64,000 nt of DNA from Betaproteobacteria bacterium (GTDB lineage: Bacteria; Bdellovibrionota_B; Oligoflexia; Silvanigrellales; Silvanigrellaceae): contig VGHE01000004.1 of NCBI GenBank assembly GCA_016868315.1, positions 1-64,000 on the forward strand, in the 5' to 3' direction. Of this stretch, positions 34,526-43,768 are shown piece by piece. The notes under the pieces were generated by a model. The model was not told the origin of the DNA. It saw nothing but the letters and a program-made list of their open reading frames with translations, and searched no databases. Made by a program: the position numbers and the translations under genes. How positions within the stretch are numbered: the first letter of the stretch is position 1; each line of letters begins with the position of its first letter.

Positions 34526-37075
34526 ATGGCCCGGTGCAAGCTGCGTTCGACTGCTGCCTCTTCTCGAGTGCCGGTGCCAATTTCAGCCCTGGTACTGTTC
34601 CTCAATGCCTGCGTCAGCAGCACCCCGAGCCAGGTGGACAGCAGCACCGAACGACGCGCGCCCTTCACAGGCAACTCCCTCAGCCCCCTAGAGAACGAAC
34701 TCTCAGAAAGATTGATTCAACGTCTTCCTGATGCGCTCTCTGCGGTGGACGATTTTGAAAAATCAGAACTTGGACAACGCATCACCACGACGCTTGGTCG
34801 CGGATTTTCCGATGCAAACAAGCAGACACTTGTTTCTTTGCGTGCCCTCTTGCTATCGCAGCGCGAGATTCGCGAGCAGCGCCCGGCTCAGGCACGCGAG
34901 CTCGGCAAAGCTGTGTTGGCTATGCCTAACCTATCTACAGAGGTTTATGTCTCGGCACTGCGCAAGGTTGCACTAGCAGATGTCATGTCTCTGTCGGGCG
35001 AACAAAACAACACAACAGTTGAACCAACGGCGCGTGATCCGCGGACTGAGTTCAATTCCTTCCAGAATTTACAATGCTCGGTTGCCTGCAAAGCAACAGG
35101 CTGGGAAGTGCTCTCACGCGAAGAGCCGAATCTCTTTAGCGCCAATGGATATCGCACCCGTCTTTTGTCTGAATCTCACTTTCGCCGCGCCGGACTCTCT
35201 ATGCCTTCGTGGCTGAGAAATATTTGGAGCCAGTCGCTTCCGCGCAAGAAGGAAATTGTTGTCGAGGACGGACAAACAGAGGTCGATACTGCACTCAGCA
35301 GGGTTTTGAAGCTAAGAAATCTTGTTGACAACAGGCAGTGGGATATTGCCTCGACGCTCGCCAAAAAGGTGCTCAGTCAGAAGAAAACAAAAGCTGGAAT
35401 TGTTGCACGCGGAAAAGCAAATTGCCCCGCAGACCAAATCTATGCGCAATATGTTTCAGCGCAGGTTTCGCGCATCCAACAAGACCGCAAGACGTTCGCT
35501 CAGTGGCAAAGCCAACTCATGAGTTCGCTCGAACAGACGTCGTGTCAGCCTGAGCACTTTGGTCTCGACAAGGAGCAATTCGATTCATTCCGGCTCGATG
35601 CTCGACTGTGGCTGGCGCGGCTTCAGTGGGAGCAGAATGAAAATCCGCAGGCCTTTCATTCTGCACGACTCGCTCTGAATGAAGCCACTGCGCTGCAATC
35701 TTGGGATCACTACGTTGATGCAGCAAAAATTCTGATCGGTAGAGTTGGTTTTGAAATGCTCAACCCAACCGAAAATATTGCTTTTCTCAATGCGCTCGAA
35801 AAGCAATCACACACCCTCGAGCTCGATGAATTCCCCGACTGGCTTGGAACACGCAAAGGCCTGATGCATTTTCTCGAGGGTGATTTTTCAAACTCTCAAA
35901 AAGAGTTCGAAAAGGTTATCGCTTCCACTTCCGATAACTTCACTCGTGCAATGGCATTCTATTGGATGGGAAGAACCACAAAAGCTAAAAACGACTCCGT
36001 GGTGAGTGAGAACTCATTCCTTTCCTCTGGCCGCACAGATCCTCTGAGCATCTATGACATCTTCTCAGGCCAAATCCTGTCGCGTGAATCTGGACGCGCA
36101 TCCACTGATGCCAAAAGGGCGTTTATCAGCAGCTGGCGCGAGGTTCATGATTCTTGGATGTTGATCCCAAGAGACAGGTCACTCCGCATTCTGAATACAG
36201 CCATACCTCGCAGTTCCACCAATCTAAAGTCAGATGCTGCCAAGGAGATCGCACTTTCTCAGCAGCAATTTGATCTATCTTTGGAAAGTGCACTTCTTAT
36301 ACTCGCAACGCTCCGCTCCACCGAGCCAAACCTTTCACATGATGAGTTCCTTGCGAAAATCAGAAAAAGTGAGGAGCTGCTCGTGCAGCTGCTGCGCTCG
36401 GAAACATCGAGTCTCCGCAGCTCATTTGCACGGCTGAATACGCTTTACACCGAAGTTCTTCCACGAGCGCACCAGATTGCATGGTTGTCTCACGCACTGG
36501 GTGACTACCCTAATTCAATTTTATTCGTTGGACGTTTGCGTGATTCCATTGGCTGGGACACTGACTATTTGCCGTTTCTGTACTTTATTTTCTACCCGCG
36601 CCCCTATCTCAACGAATTCCAGGCCGCGGCAAATCGTTGCGCAGTGGATATCGACGTACTTTATTCGGTAGCGCGCCAGGAAAGCCTTTTTCAGGCGTCA
36701 GTGAAAAGTCCTGTCGGTGCAGTTGGGCTCATGCAGCTTATGCCCACAACAGCCAACCGCATTCTCAAGCAGCTCCCAGAATTTCAAAACGGTCAGAAAT
36801 TTGATCTCACCGACCCCGCAACAAACACACTTGCAGGCGCATGTTACCTACGAGATCTCCTGGGCAGGTATCAGAACAATTTGGCTCATGCTGTGGCGGC
36901 ATACAACGCAGGTGAAGCTGCGGTAGACAAATGGCTCGCGCGCCGTCAGAAGATCGAAGACGTGCCGTTCTTCATCGAGTTCATCCCGTTTGCCGAGACA
37001 AAAACCTACGTGCAGCGCGTTTTGCGAAATTATTACAACATCAAGTGGATTTATCAGGATCCCGGGGCGAAGTGA
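34526..37075 (+). CDS. Lipoprotein soluble-type lytic transglycosylase
   Basis: Cleaves peptidoglycan glycan strands to anhydromuropeptides. The 849-residue protein begins with a lipoprotein signal (lipobox LNAC near residue 29) and so is membrane-anchored. A long alpha-helical superhelix (about 45-680), as in Slt70, follows. The C-terminal SLT domain has SVARQESLFQ with the catalytic Glu, GAVGLMQLMPTTA, and AVAAYNAGEAAVDKW. The lipobox is the difference from periplasmic Slt70. Its final 35 bases overlap the convergent tatB-like gene. Confidence 0.92.
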   Translation: MARCKLRSTAASSRVPVPISALVLFLNACVSSTPSQVDSSTERRAPFTGNSLSPLENELSERLIQRLPDALSAVDDFEKSELGQRITTTLGRGFSDANKQTLVSLRALLLSQREIREQRPAQARELGKAVLAMPNLSTEVYVSALRKVALADVMSLSGEQNNTTVEPTARDPRTEFNSFQNLQCSVACKATGWEVLSREEPNLFSANGYRTRLLSESHFRRAGLSMPSWLRNIWSQSLPRKKEIVVEDGQTEVDTALSRVLKLRNLVDNRQWDIASTLAKKVLSQKKTKAGIVARGKANCPADQIYAQYVSAQVSRIQQDRKTFAQWQSQLMSSLEQTSCQPEHFGLDKEQFDSFRLDARLWLARLQWEQNENPQAFHSARLALNEATALQSWDHYVDAAKILIGRVGFEMLNPTENIAFLNALEKQSHTLELDEFPDWLGTRKGLMHFLEGDFSNSQKEFEKVIASTSDNFTRAMAFYWMGRTTKAKNDSVVSENSFLSSGRTDPLSIYDIFSGQILSRESGRASTDAKRAFISSWREVHDSWMLIPRDRSLRILNTAIPRSSTNLKSDAAKEIALSQQQFDLSLESALLILATLRSTEPNLSHDEFLAKIRKSEELLVQLLRSETSSLRSSFARLNTLYTEVLPRAHQIAWLSHALGDYPNSILFVGRLRDSIGWDTDYLPFLYFIFYPRPYLNEFQAAANRCAVDIDVLYSVARQESLFQASVKSPVGAVGLMQLMPTTANRILKQLPEFQNGQKFDLTDPATNTLAGACYLRDLLGRYQNNLAHAVAAYNAGEAAVDKWLARRQKIEDVPFFIEFIPFAETKTYVQRVLRNYYNIKWIYQDPGAK

Positions 37076-37538
37076 CCGCTGCAGCAACATCGACGTGATT
37101 ATCTGCGAGCTGACCCCGAGCAAGCGCACCTTGCGCCGGACGAACCTGAGGCGCGGAAGCCGCTTCTCGCTCGGACGAATCAAAAATTGTGTTCTCGCTC
37201 AGTGATTCTACGTGGGAAGCCTGGCCTTCTGCACCCTCTGTGAGAGCCTCAGAAGCGGTGTTGGAGCTCAGAGTCGCAGCAGCTGTAGAATCTTCTGCCG
37301 GAGCCTCGCTCTGCTGGCCTTGTTCTGCGGGTTGTGTGGATGAACGTTCGGTGAGGATATCCCGCGTGACTTGATCGCGCACATCCAACCAACCCTTCTG
37401 CAGATCGTTGGTGACACCTCGGAAGTCATTCCAAGCTTTCATGAACTTGCGCATGTTCTTCGGCAAATCATCGGTACCGAAGAGAAGCAACGCGACAAGC
37501 GCAATGACCAGAATTTCCCCACCACCTACACCAAACAT
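37041..37538 (-). CDS. tatB: Twin-arginine translocase subunit TatA/TatB family (probably TatB)
   Basis: Part of the Tat export machine for folded proteins. The N-terminal short membrane helix (MFGVGGGEILVIALVALLLF) has the Glu typical of TatB. The hinge FGTDDLPKN and an amphipathic helix (MRKFMKAWNDFRG) follow. A Ser/Ala/Glu-rich tail of about 95 residues looks disordered. Tail length favours TatB over TatA. tatC is not adjacent. Next upstream on the same strand is the DsbA-like gene, 27 bases away. Confidence 0.85.
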   Translation of the reverse strand: MFGVGGGEILVIALVALLLFGTDDLPKNMRKFMKAWNDFRGVTNDLQKGWLDVRDQVTRDILTERSSTQPAEQGQQSEAPAEDSTAAATLSSNTASEALTEGAEGQASHVESLSENTIFDSSEREAASAPQVRPAQGALARGQLADNHVDVAAAVTSPRDPDKST

Positions 37539-37565
37539 GCAGACCTGTACTCCGTCGCGGCCGGA

Positions 37566-38669
37566 TTATTTCTTGGCGAGCTCTTCATCAATCAAGCGGG
37601 AAAACTCGGCCTCATTGACTGCGCCGCCCAGCTTTCTGCCGTTGACAAAATATGCAGGTGTACCATTGATTCCCAGATTCTGTCCTTCCTGGGCATCCTT
37701 AAGAACTTCGTTTTCCTGTTTCGGATCTTTCATGCAAGTTTCAAACTTGCCTGCATCGACACCGATTTTGCTTGCGAGATCTTTGTACAGCTGCGCACCG
37801 AGGGTTTGATAGTTTTCAAAAAGAGCATGATGCATTTCGAAATACTTGCCCTGCTCACCGGCGCAATTTGCAGCCACGGCTGCTGGAAGTGCCTCGGGAT
37901 GAATCTCGCGCAGCGGGAAGTCACGGTAAACCCAGCGCACCTTACCTTCGTATTTCTTTACGATTTGATTGAGCGTTGGCACCATCCGCGCACAGAACGG
38001 ACACTGAAAGTCCGCAAATTCCACAATTGTAACCTTGGCATCTTTGGGGCCAACGAAGAAGTTGCCACCATCATCGACCTCAAGCTTCGGCTCCTTCGGG
38101 CGGCGGACAGCTACACGAATTGCACCTGAGGCCTTTGCTTCATCGATAAGTTCGCGGAACGCACCCTCACGCGCACGACCCTCAAGGTAATTCTTAACCT
38201 GTGGTCCACGCTGATCTTGAGGAATGCGCTGGAGTGCAGGATTGTCTTTGTTCGCCTCGAGAAAGTCTTTCACTTCGGCTTCGGAAACTTTTACTTTATC
38301 CGCGAAGTACGCAGCTTGGGCCTCATCCGCTGAAGCAAGCTTGCGCTCGGCCTTCATCTTCTCGAAGAAGTCCATCACATAACGCTGCACGAGAATCTGT
38401 TCTGCAGCAGTGTAGACTTGCATTTCTGCTTCATAGAGCTTTTGAGCTTCACTGCCATTCAGGGTGTTCATCTGGACTTGCTTTCCGCCGAAAGAGCCCA
38501 AGAGACCCGAATCACCTGACACAGGTGCAGCGGCAGCTTCCGTTGTGCCTTGCGAGACAAACGAAGCACGTCCTGCAAGCCGATCTTTGTCGAGTGTGAA
38601 AAGGGGAACCAGTCCCAGCAAACCACCCAGGACAAACGCTGCACCGATCAAAACCTTGCTTTTCGACAT
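37566..38669 (-). CDS. DsbA-like thiol oxidoreductase with N-terminal helical domain
   Basis: Likely extracytoplasmic disulfide oxidase or isomerase. An N-terminal uncleaved or signal helix (about 6-25) is followed by a helical region (about 55-180) with SurA/trigger-type features (AEQILVQRYVMDFFEKMK, VSEAEVKDFLEANKDN). A DsbA-fold thioredoxin domain follows: VTIVEFADFQCPFC with the redox pair near 223/226, then VYRDFPL, and cis-Pro in NGTPAYFVNG. Length 367 exceeds simple DsbA (about 210). No DsbB homologue is in the window. Confidence 0.87.
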   Translation of the reverse strand: MSKSKVLIGAAFVLGGLLGLVPLFTLDKDRLAGRASFVSQGTTEAAAAPVSGDSGLLGSFGGKQVQMNTLNGSEAQKLYEAEMQVYTAAEQILVQRYVMDFFEKMKAERKLASADEAQAAYFADKVKVSEAEVKDFLEANKDNPALQRIPQDQRGPQVKNYLEGRAREGAFRELIDEAKASGAIRVAVRRPKEPKLEVDDGGNFFVGPKDAKVTIVEFADFQCPFCARMVPTLNQIVKKYEGKVRWVYRDFPLREIHPEALPAAVAANCAGEQGKYFEMHHALFENYQTLGAQLYKDLASKIGVDAGKFETCMKDPKQENEVLKDAQEGQNLGINGTPAYFVNGRKLGGAVNEAEFSRLIDEELAKK

Positions 38670-38689
38670 TGAAACCCTCTCTTGAGTTC

Positions 38690-39550
38690 TTAACGGAACT
38701 TGTTCTCAAGCTCAGAAATATCTTTACGATACGCTGCCTCTTCAGCAACTCCAACCACGTCGGGCAAGGATCTTGCATACTCGAGAGTCTTCAGAGCTTC
38801 TGCCTTGGATTGAATCTTGGCCTGAACCTCAGCCATGTAGACGTGGTTCAGCTTGCTCTCCGGCGCGAGCGAAATAGCCTTGCGCAAATCATCAGCTGCC
38901 TTTTGGTTGTCGCCAAAAGAAATCAACCCGGGAATCTTGTTGTAGAGCCGACCACGAATGCGGTACGGACCAGCATGATGATACTTGGGATCAATTTTAA
39001 TGGCTTCAGTGAGTGCATCGCGCATGGGAGTCGCTGAACTGAGGGCCTTAATTATACCCTTTGCGATGCCCCATCCCCCGAGAGTCACGGCATACCAATA
39101 ATGACCTTCGACTCGACTGGGTTCGAGCTTGCGTGCTTTGTCGCCCGCCTCGCTACCCACAAGGAAAACGGCCATTTTATCTTCGCTCGATGCATCTTTC
39201 GGAAGGGCAAAAAAGCCGCCGTAATAAGACAGCCGCGACATGCGCCAAAGCACCTCGTAGTTGTCCTGCAGAGCCTGTTTTTTCTTCAAAAACTCGAGGA
39301 TCTGGGGGTGAACTTCGTGGCGCGCCGCCCAGATAGCATCGAGTGACTTAACGGTTGGCTCAAAAACGAGTGCAGCAGCACTCGCTGTGGGACTCGCTGC
39401 GGGAGCAGCAGAAGTGCCGGAGGCTGGCTGCGGTGCAGAGGTCGCGGGAGAGGCCAACGCCTCGCCTTTGAAAACGGGCGCAGGGCTCAGAGAAGAGATC
39501 GACAAACAACAACCGACAGCAACGAGGCTTGCAATAAAGCGAAAGAACAT
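38690..39550 (-). CDS. Exported TPR-repeat protein
   Basis: Exact role unknown. A signal peptide (MFFRFIASLVAVGCCLSISS) leads to an Ala/Pro/Ser-rich stretch and then helical repeats. These include KARKLEPSRVEGHYWYAVTLG, EAIKIDPKYHHAGPYRIRGRLYNKIPG and KAISLAPESKLNHVYMAEV, the spacing of tetratricopeptide repeats. The GPYRIRGRLYNKIPG segment recalls the TatT/RMDN group of TPR proteins. Periplasmic scaffold is the likely class. 21 bases downstream on the same strand is the DsbA-like gene. Confidence 0.75.
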   Translation of the reverse strand: MFFRFIASLVAVGCCLSISSLSPAPVFKGEALASPATSAPQPASGTSAAPAASPTASAAALVFEPTVKSLDAIWAARHEVHPQILEFLKKKQALQDNYEVLWRMSRLSYYGGFFALPKDASSEDKMAVFLVGSEAGDKARKLEPSRVEGHYWYAVTLGGWGIAKGIIKALSSATPMRDALTEAIKIDPKYHHAGPYRIRGRLYNKIPGLISFGDNQKAADDLRKAISLAPESKLNHVYMAEVQAKIQSKAEALKTLEYARSLPDVVGVAEEAAYRKDISELENKFR

Positions 39551-39574
39551 ATCCTTGATCTCCTTTAGCAGAGA

Positions 39575-40792
39575 TCAAAGATATTGCTTGAGTGCCTCCA
39601 CCTTGTCGAGTTTTTCCCAGGGAAACTGGGAACGGCCGAAATGGCCGTAGGCGGCAGTTTCGCAATAGCTGAACCCGTTGCGCGATGGATGCTTGAGGTC
39701 GAACTGAGCGATAATATCTGCAGGTTTCATGCGGAAAGTCTCGCGCACTGCGGTCTCGATGCGAGTGCGAGAAACCTTCTCGGTTCCAAATGTCTGAACA
39801 TTGACGCTCACAGGATCTGCAACGCCAATTGCATAAGCAATTTGCACAAGTGCACGGTCAGCGAGACCAGCAGCGACCACATTCTTGGCAATGTAGCGCC
39901 CCAGGTACGCCGCAGAACGGTCGACCTTGCTTGGATCTTTGCCCGAGAATGCACCACCGCCGTGCGCACCGTGTCCGCCATAGGTGTCGACGATGATCTT
40001 ACGTCCGGTCAGACCGCAGTCTCCCTGTGGACCACCCGTCACAAAGCGACCTGTGGGGTTAATGAAATAGCGGGTCTTACCGTCGAGCAAGTGCGCAGGA
40101 ATAGTCTTCTTGATGACTTCCTCAACAACGAACTCGTGCAACTTCTCAAGCGAAACTTCGGGAGTATGCATTGTGCTGACAACAACCGTGTCGACACGCT
40201 TGATGACGCCGTTGTGATACTCGACTGTGACCTGAGACTTCGCGTCTGGACGCAGGAAAGCAACTTTCTCGACCTTACGCTTATCGGCGAGCTTGCGCAG
40301 AATGTTCTGAGCATATTGGAGTGTCGCTGGCATGAGCTCAGGGGTTTCATTGATGGCGTATCCGAACATCATGCCCTGGTCGCCTGCGCCCATTTCCTTG
40401 TGCAGACCTTCGCCCTCGTTCACTCCGACGGCGATATCGTGTGATTGGGCATCGACTGCAACGATAACGCCGCAGCTGCGGTAATCGAATCCATTTTCAG
40501 GATCGTCATAGCCAATTGCCTTGATGGTTTCACGCGCGATGTCTGCGTACTTGCGCGCTTTCATCTTGCACTCATCGCTTGTAGTGATCTCACCAGCAAT
40601 GACCACGAGACCGGTTTTAACAAGAGTTTCACAAGCCACGCGCGCATGCGGATCGTACTTCAAGAGCTCATCAAGAATAGCGTCGGAGACCTGATCCGCA
40701 ACCTTGTCTGGATGGCCTTCTGAAACGCTTTCAGAGGTGAAGTAAGTAATTTCGGGCTGCGAAGATTGAAAAGCTGTGGACTTGAGAAACAT
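39575..40792 (-). CDS. metK: S-adenosylmethionine synthetase
   Basis: Makes SAM from methionine and ATP. 405 residues with all family blocks: [21 protein letters not shown] ([11 protein letters not shown]), the substrate loop [42 protein letters not shown] ([14 protein letters not shown]), and [19 protein letters not shown]. The ATG at 40792 has AGAGG seven bases upstream. Only 48 bases separate it from the 3' end of rnpB, so there is no room for a SAM riboswitch. A small inverted repeat at 40797-40811 partly covers the ribosome site. Confidence 0.97.
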   Translation of the reverse strand: MFLKSTAFQSSQPEITYFTSESVSEGHPDKVADQVSDAILDELLKYDPHARVACETLVKTGLVVIAGEITTSDECKMKARKYADIARETIKAIGYDDPENGFDYRSCGVIVAVDAQSHDIAVGVNEGEGLHKEMGAGDQGMMFGYAINETPELMPATLQYAQNILRKLADKRKVEKVAFLRPDAKSQVTVEYHNGVIKRVDTVVVSTMHTPEVSLEKLHEFVVEEVIKKTIPAHLLDGKTRYFINPTGRFVTGGPQGDCGLTGRKIIVDTYGGHGAHGGGAFSGKDPSKVDRSAAYLGRYIAKNVVAAGLADRALVQIAYAIGVADPVSVNVQTFGTEKVSRTRIETAVRETFRMKPADIIAQFDLKHPSRNGFSYCETAAYGHFGRSQFPWEKLDKVEALKQYL

Positions 40793-40840
40793 GAAGCACC
40801 TCTCAGGGGTGAACTGGAAAAAATCTCCGTATCAAAAAAA

Positions 40841-41197
40841 GCGAGGAGAACCTGTAAGCCGGATTCTGTCGACGACTACAATTTCTCTTGCTCCTACCGT
40901 TGCCGGAGGAGTCTTTGCAACCAACCCGAGCGTTCAGCGGATCGAGCCAATCCTCCGCCCCTATTTGGTTTTGCTTCGAGTGGGGTTTGCCAAGCGCCGT
41001 GTCACCACGGACACCCGTGAGCTCTTACCTCACGATTTCACCATTGCCGGGTTTGCACCTTAGGCTTTGTCTTTTCTGTTGCACTTTCCATCGGGTTACC
41101 CCGCCTGGTCGTTAACCAGCACTCCGCTCTATGAAGTCCGGACTTTCCTCACTCATGAACAATAAAGTCCACGGCGCTGTAGCCCAGTTCTCCTCGC
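40841..41197 (-). ncRNA. rnpB: RNase P RNA (bacterial class A)
   Basis: Catalytic RNA that matures tRNA 5' ends. On the minus strand the 5' and 3' ends pair perfectly as an 11-bp P1 helix (41187-41197 with 40841-40851). The universally conserved GAGGAAAGUCCGGACU segment lies just inside. The 3' part carries ACAGAAUCCGGCUUAC, the usual P4/3'-end sequence. Other core pieces (AGUGCAACAGA, GGUAAGAGCUCACG, CAAAUAGGGG) occur in the right order. Length is about 357 nt. Seven T follow at once (A run 40834-40840), so P1 plus the T run may double as the terminator. Confidence 0.95.
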
Positions 41198-41203
41198 GAG
41201 GGA

Positions 41204-41232
41204 CACATAGCCCAGCACCCCCCTGACTTCAA
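41204..41232 (-). promoter_or_regulatory. Possible rnpB promoter
   Basis: On the minus strand TTGAAG (41227-41232) and TATGTG (41204-41209) are 17 bases apart, and the RNase P RNA would begin 7 bases downstream. The match to sigma-70 consensus is only moderate (4/6 and 3/6), but spacing and start position agree. It lies just downstream of the stop codon of the flippase-like gene. Confidence 0.4.
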
Positions 41233-41242
41233 GCGGCAAATA

Positions 41243-42322
41243 TCAACTGACCTGGGGTGCTGCTGGACGGCTGAACACCGAACGCAGCTGTCCGGCACTG
41301 ACTCTCAAGAATAAAAGACCGAGAACGGTGTTGATGAAGAGTCCCAATGCGCTCTGGAGAACCCCCGCCGACGCCACCACCGACGGCGAGACCGCGAAAA
41401 TTCCAAACACAGTCGCCATGATGAGCTGATAGCCTCCAATTCCGGCGAAACCCAAAGGCAGCAACGAAGCCACTGAAATGATCGGAAAGACACAGACAAT
41501 CTGAAAGAAGTCGAGGTGCACCGAAAGGGCACGCGCCGCCAGATACAACACCGCACTCGCTGCAAGAAGATTGGCAATGCTTAAAAGGATGGGCCAGAAC
41601 AATCGGGACGGATGCCGTGTCCCAGCCTCGATGTCATGGCGCAAGGGTTCGAGTTGGCGGAGGACAGCAAAGAACAAGCGGCCAGCTCGCTGCTCGGGGG
41701 CGCGAGGTCTGTCGAGCCATTTCCGGCAGAACAGTCGGACGGCCTTCCAACGCACGAGGAGGGGCAGAGCGGCAAGCGCTAAGGCGCCAAGACCAGATGT
41801 GACCATGAGAAAGACGACCCCGGTGAGCTCAGACCCACCGGTGGAGATAACCTGCGAGAGTAAATAACCGGAGAAAACAAAGCCCATCAGCAAGATTCCG
41901 AGAAATCCAACCAACCTATCGACCAACGAGACAATCGCTAATTTCGCCTTCAAACCCGCCCCACTTCCGGTGGACTCCAGCGGGCGCTGAGGGTCATTAC
42001 CGAACATGAGACCAATCCGCAGAACTTCGACAACGGCCAGTGAACCCGGAAACCATTGTCCCAAAGCTGTTGACACAAAAGTCGCCGCAGACGCCTGAAC
42101 CAATGGTGTGTTTACACCGAATAGATTGAGGAGTTTCCAATAGCGGATCATCATGATGACGGCACAGAAAGCCTGAGTGAGACAAACTCCGACGATTGTT
42201 TTGGGGTGTGCCGCAAAGGCAGCAACGATATCAGACCAGCGCAGAAGTCCAAGCCGTTGCATAATAGCAAGAAAAGCAACCGCGAGAAGTAAAAGAAATA
42301 ATGAACGGACGAGAGCTTTCAC
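41243..42322 (-). CDS. Flippase-like integral membrane protein (YbhN/LPG-synthase TM family)
   Basis: About eight membrane helices over 359 residues. Family hallmarks are the first-third segment RYWKLLNLFGV with TALGQWFPGSLAVVEVLRIG, and the late LLPLGFAGIGGYQLIM loop, which matches the conserved P-x-G-(I/L)-G turn of UPF0104/LPG_synthase_TM proteins. These are often linked to lipid or polyprenol handling; the substrate is unknown here. The GTG start (42322) overlaps the ntrX stop as GTGA, so it is translationally coupled to the two-component pair. Confidence 0.82.
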   Translation of the reverse strand: MKALVRSLFLLLLAVAFLAIMQRLGLLRWSDIVAAFAAHPKTIVGVCLTQAFCAVIMMIRYWKLLNLFGVNTPLVQASAATFVSTALGQWFPGSLAVVEVLRIGLMFGNDPQRPLESTGSGAGLKAKLAIVSLVDRLVGFLGILLMGFVFSGYLLSQVISTGGSELTGVVFLMVTSGLGALALAALPLLVRWKAVRLFCRKWLDRPRAPEQRAGRLFFAVLRQLEPLRHDIEAGTRHPSRLFWPILLSIANLLAASAVLYLAARALSVHLDFFQIVCVFPIISVASLLPLGFAGIGGYQLIMATVFGIFAVSPSVVASAGVLQSALGLFINTVLGLLFLRVSAGQLRSVFSRPAAPQVS

Positions 42323-43752
42323 TCTGACTCCTCCCCAGACTCCCCACGCCTGTCGAGCTCGGGATCGATGCCATACGTCTTCAATTTTCTGTACAAATGA
42401 CTGCGCTCAAGTCCGATGCTCTCTGCTGTTCTTGAAACATTAAACTCATACTGTTTGAGCTTCTGCAAAATAAATAACTTCTCAAATTCTGCGCGTGCGT
42501 CGCGAATTCGCTCATAGTGAAAGGGCACACTGTTTTCGTGCTCAGGTGTTCGTTTGGTTCCGCCAATCTCAGCAGGAAGATGACTCTCTTCAATGATGTC
42601 ATCGCGCACAAGAATACTGAGCCGCTCCATGATGTTTTTTAATTCACGGATATTTCCCGGCCAATGATAAGCCATAAGCGCTCGCTGCGCCGAGGCTGAA
42701 AATGATTTCGATTTTACACCCTCTTCTGAACTGAATGCACTGAGGTAATGATTAGCTATGGAAAGAACATCGTCTCCACGCTCTCGCAAAGGCGGCAAAA
42801 GAATGGGGATGACGTTTAGGCGGTAAAACAAATCCTCTCTGAATCCGCCCTTCTTTATGGCCTCTTCAAGATTTTTGTTTGTTGCGGCAATCACGCGCAC
42901 ATCCACATCAACGGTTTCATCACTTCCAATGCGCTCGAAGCGCTGCTCCTGCAATACCCGTAACACCTTACTTTGCACCTTGAGCGACATGTCGCCAATC
43001 TCATCAAGAAACAAAGTTCCTGTGTGTGCCTGCTCAAACTTGCCGCGCTTGCTCTGCAGAGCTCCCGTGAATGAGCCCTTCTCAAAACCAAACAGCTCGG
43101 ACTCAATCAACTCTTCGGGTATTGCAGCACAGTTGATGGCAATAAAGGGCTTACGACTGCGCTGACTTCTTTCATGAATGAGGCGCGCTACATTTTCTTT
43201 CCCGGTGCCATTTTCGCCTGTAATGAGAACGGTTGAATTCTTCCCAGCAACGACATCGATTGTGTCGCGTACTTGAAGCATAGCCTTGGACTCACCAATT
43301 AGCTTGTACCGCTTTTCCATGCGCATTCGCAGCTGCGCATTTTCAGCACGCAACTGCCGCAAGCGCAGCGCGTTCTCGACGCTCATCACAAGTTTCTCAA
43401 GACTCAGTGGTTTCTCAAGAAAATCGACAGCTCCAAGACGGGTGGCCTTCACGGCAGTCTCGATATTTGCATGGCCAGAGATCATCACCACACAAACATC
43501 ACTGCCCAGATTTTTGACCTTCTCTAGCAACGCAAGTCCGTCTTGATCAGGAAGCCAGACATCAAGAAGGCAGACCTCTGGCATTTCTTTTGTCAGAAGT
43601 CTCAGACCATTGGCAGCATCGTGCGCAACACTGACCCGATGCCCTTCATCGCGCAAAATATCTGCCATAGCTTTGCAGATATCACGTTCATCATCGATGA
43701 TGAGAATCTTTCCCGTATGCGCGCCCACAAGATCGCTCGCAGAGCTGTTCAT
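42319..43752 (-). CDS. ntrX: Sigma-54-dependent response regulator, NtrX type
   Basis: Two-component regulator that activates sigma-54 promoters. 477 residues: receiver domain (IIDDERDICKAM, phospho-Asp in LLDVWLPDQDG) at 1-125; AAA+ domain with Walker A GENGTGKE, the sigma-54 contact loop as GSFTGA (usual GAFTGA, one conservative change) and Walker B GTLFLDEIGD; C-terminal Fis-type helix-turn-helix (SRTAESIGLERSHLYRKLK). The cognate kinase is directly upstream, 17 bases away. The NtrX call rests on pairing with an NtrY-like kinase and on the HTH sequence. Confidence 0.9.
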   Translation of the reverse strand: MNSSASDLVGAHTGKILIIDDERDICKAMADILRDEGHRVSVAHDAANGLRLLTKEMPEVCLLDVWLPDQDGLALLEKVKNLGSDVCVVMISGHANIETAVKATRLGAVDFLEKPLSLEKLVMSVENALRLRQLRAENAQLRMRMEKRYKLIGESKAMLQVRDTIDVVAGKNSTVLITGENGTGKENVARLIHERSQRSRKPFIAINCAAIPEELIESELFGFEKGSFTGALQSKRGKFEQAHTGTLFLDEIGDMSLKVQSKVLRVLQEQRFERIGSDETVDVDVRVIAATNKNLEEAIKKGGFREDLFYRLNVIPILLPPLRERGDDVLSIANHYLSAFSSEEGVKSKSFSASAQRALMAYHWPGNIRELKNIMERLSILVRDDIIEESHLPAEIGGTKRTPEHENSVPFHYERIRDARAEFEKLFILQKLKQYEFNVSRTAESIGLERSHLYRKLKTYGIDPELDRRGESGEESE

Positions 43753-43768
43753 TGAGACTCCAAACCTT

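Noticed and set aside
40797-40811. Stand-alone regulatory hairpin at metK
   Set aside because: The inverted repeat leaves almost no loop unless inner pairs open, so only four pairs remain. Too weak to list as a feature.
40793-40840. SAM riboswitch ahead of metK
   Set aside because: Only 48 bases lie between metK and rnpB, too short for any known SAM class, and no matching core is visible.
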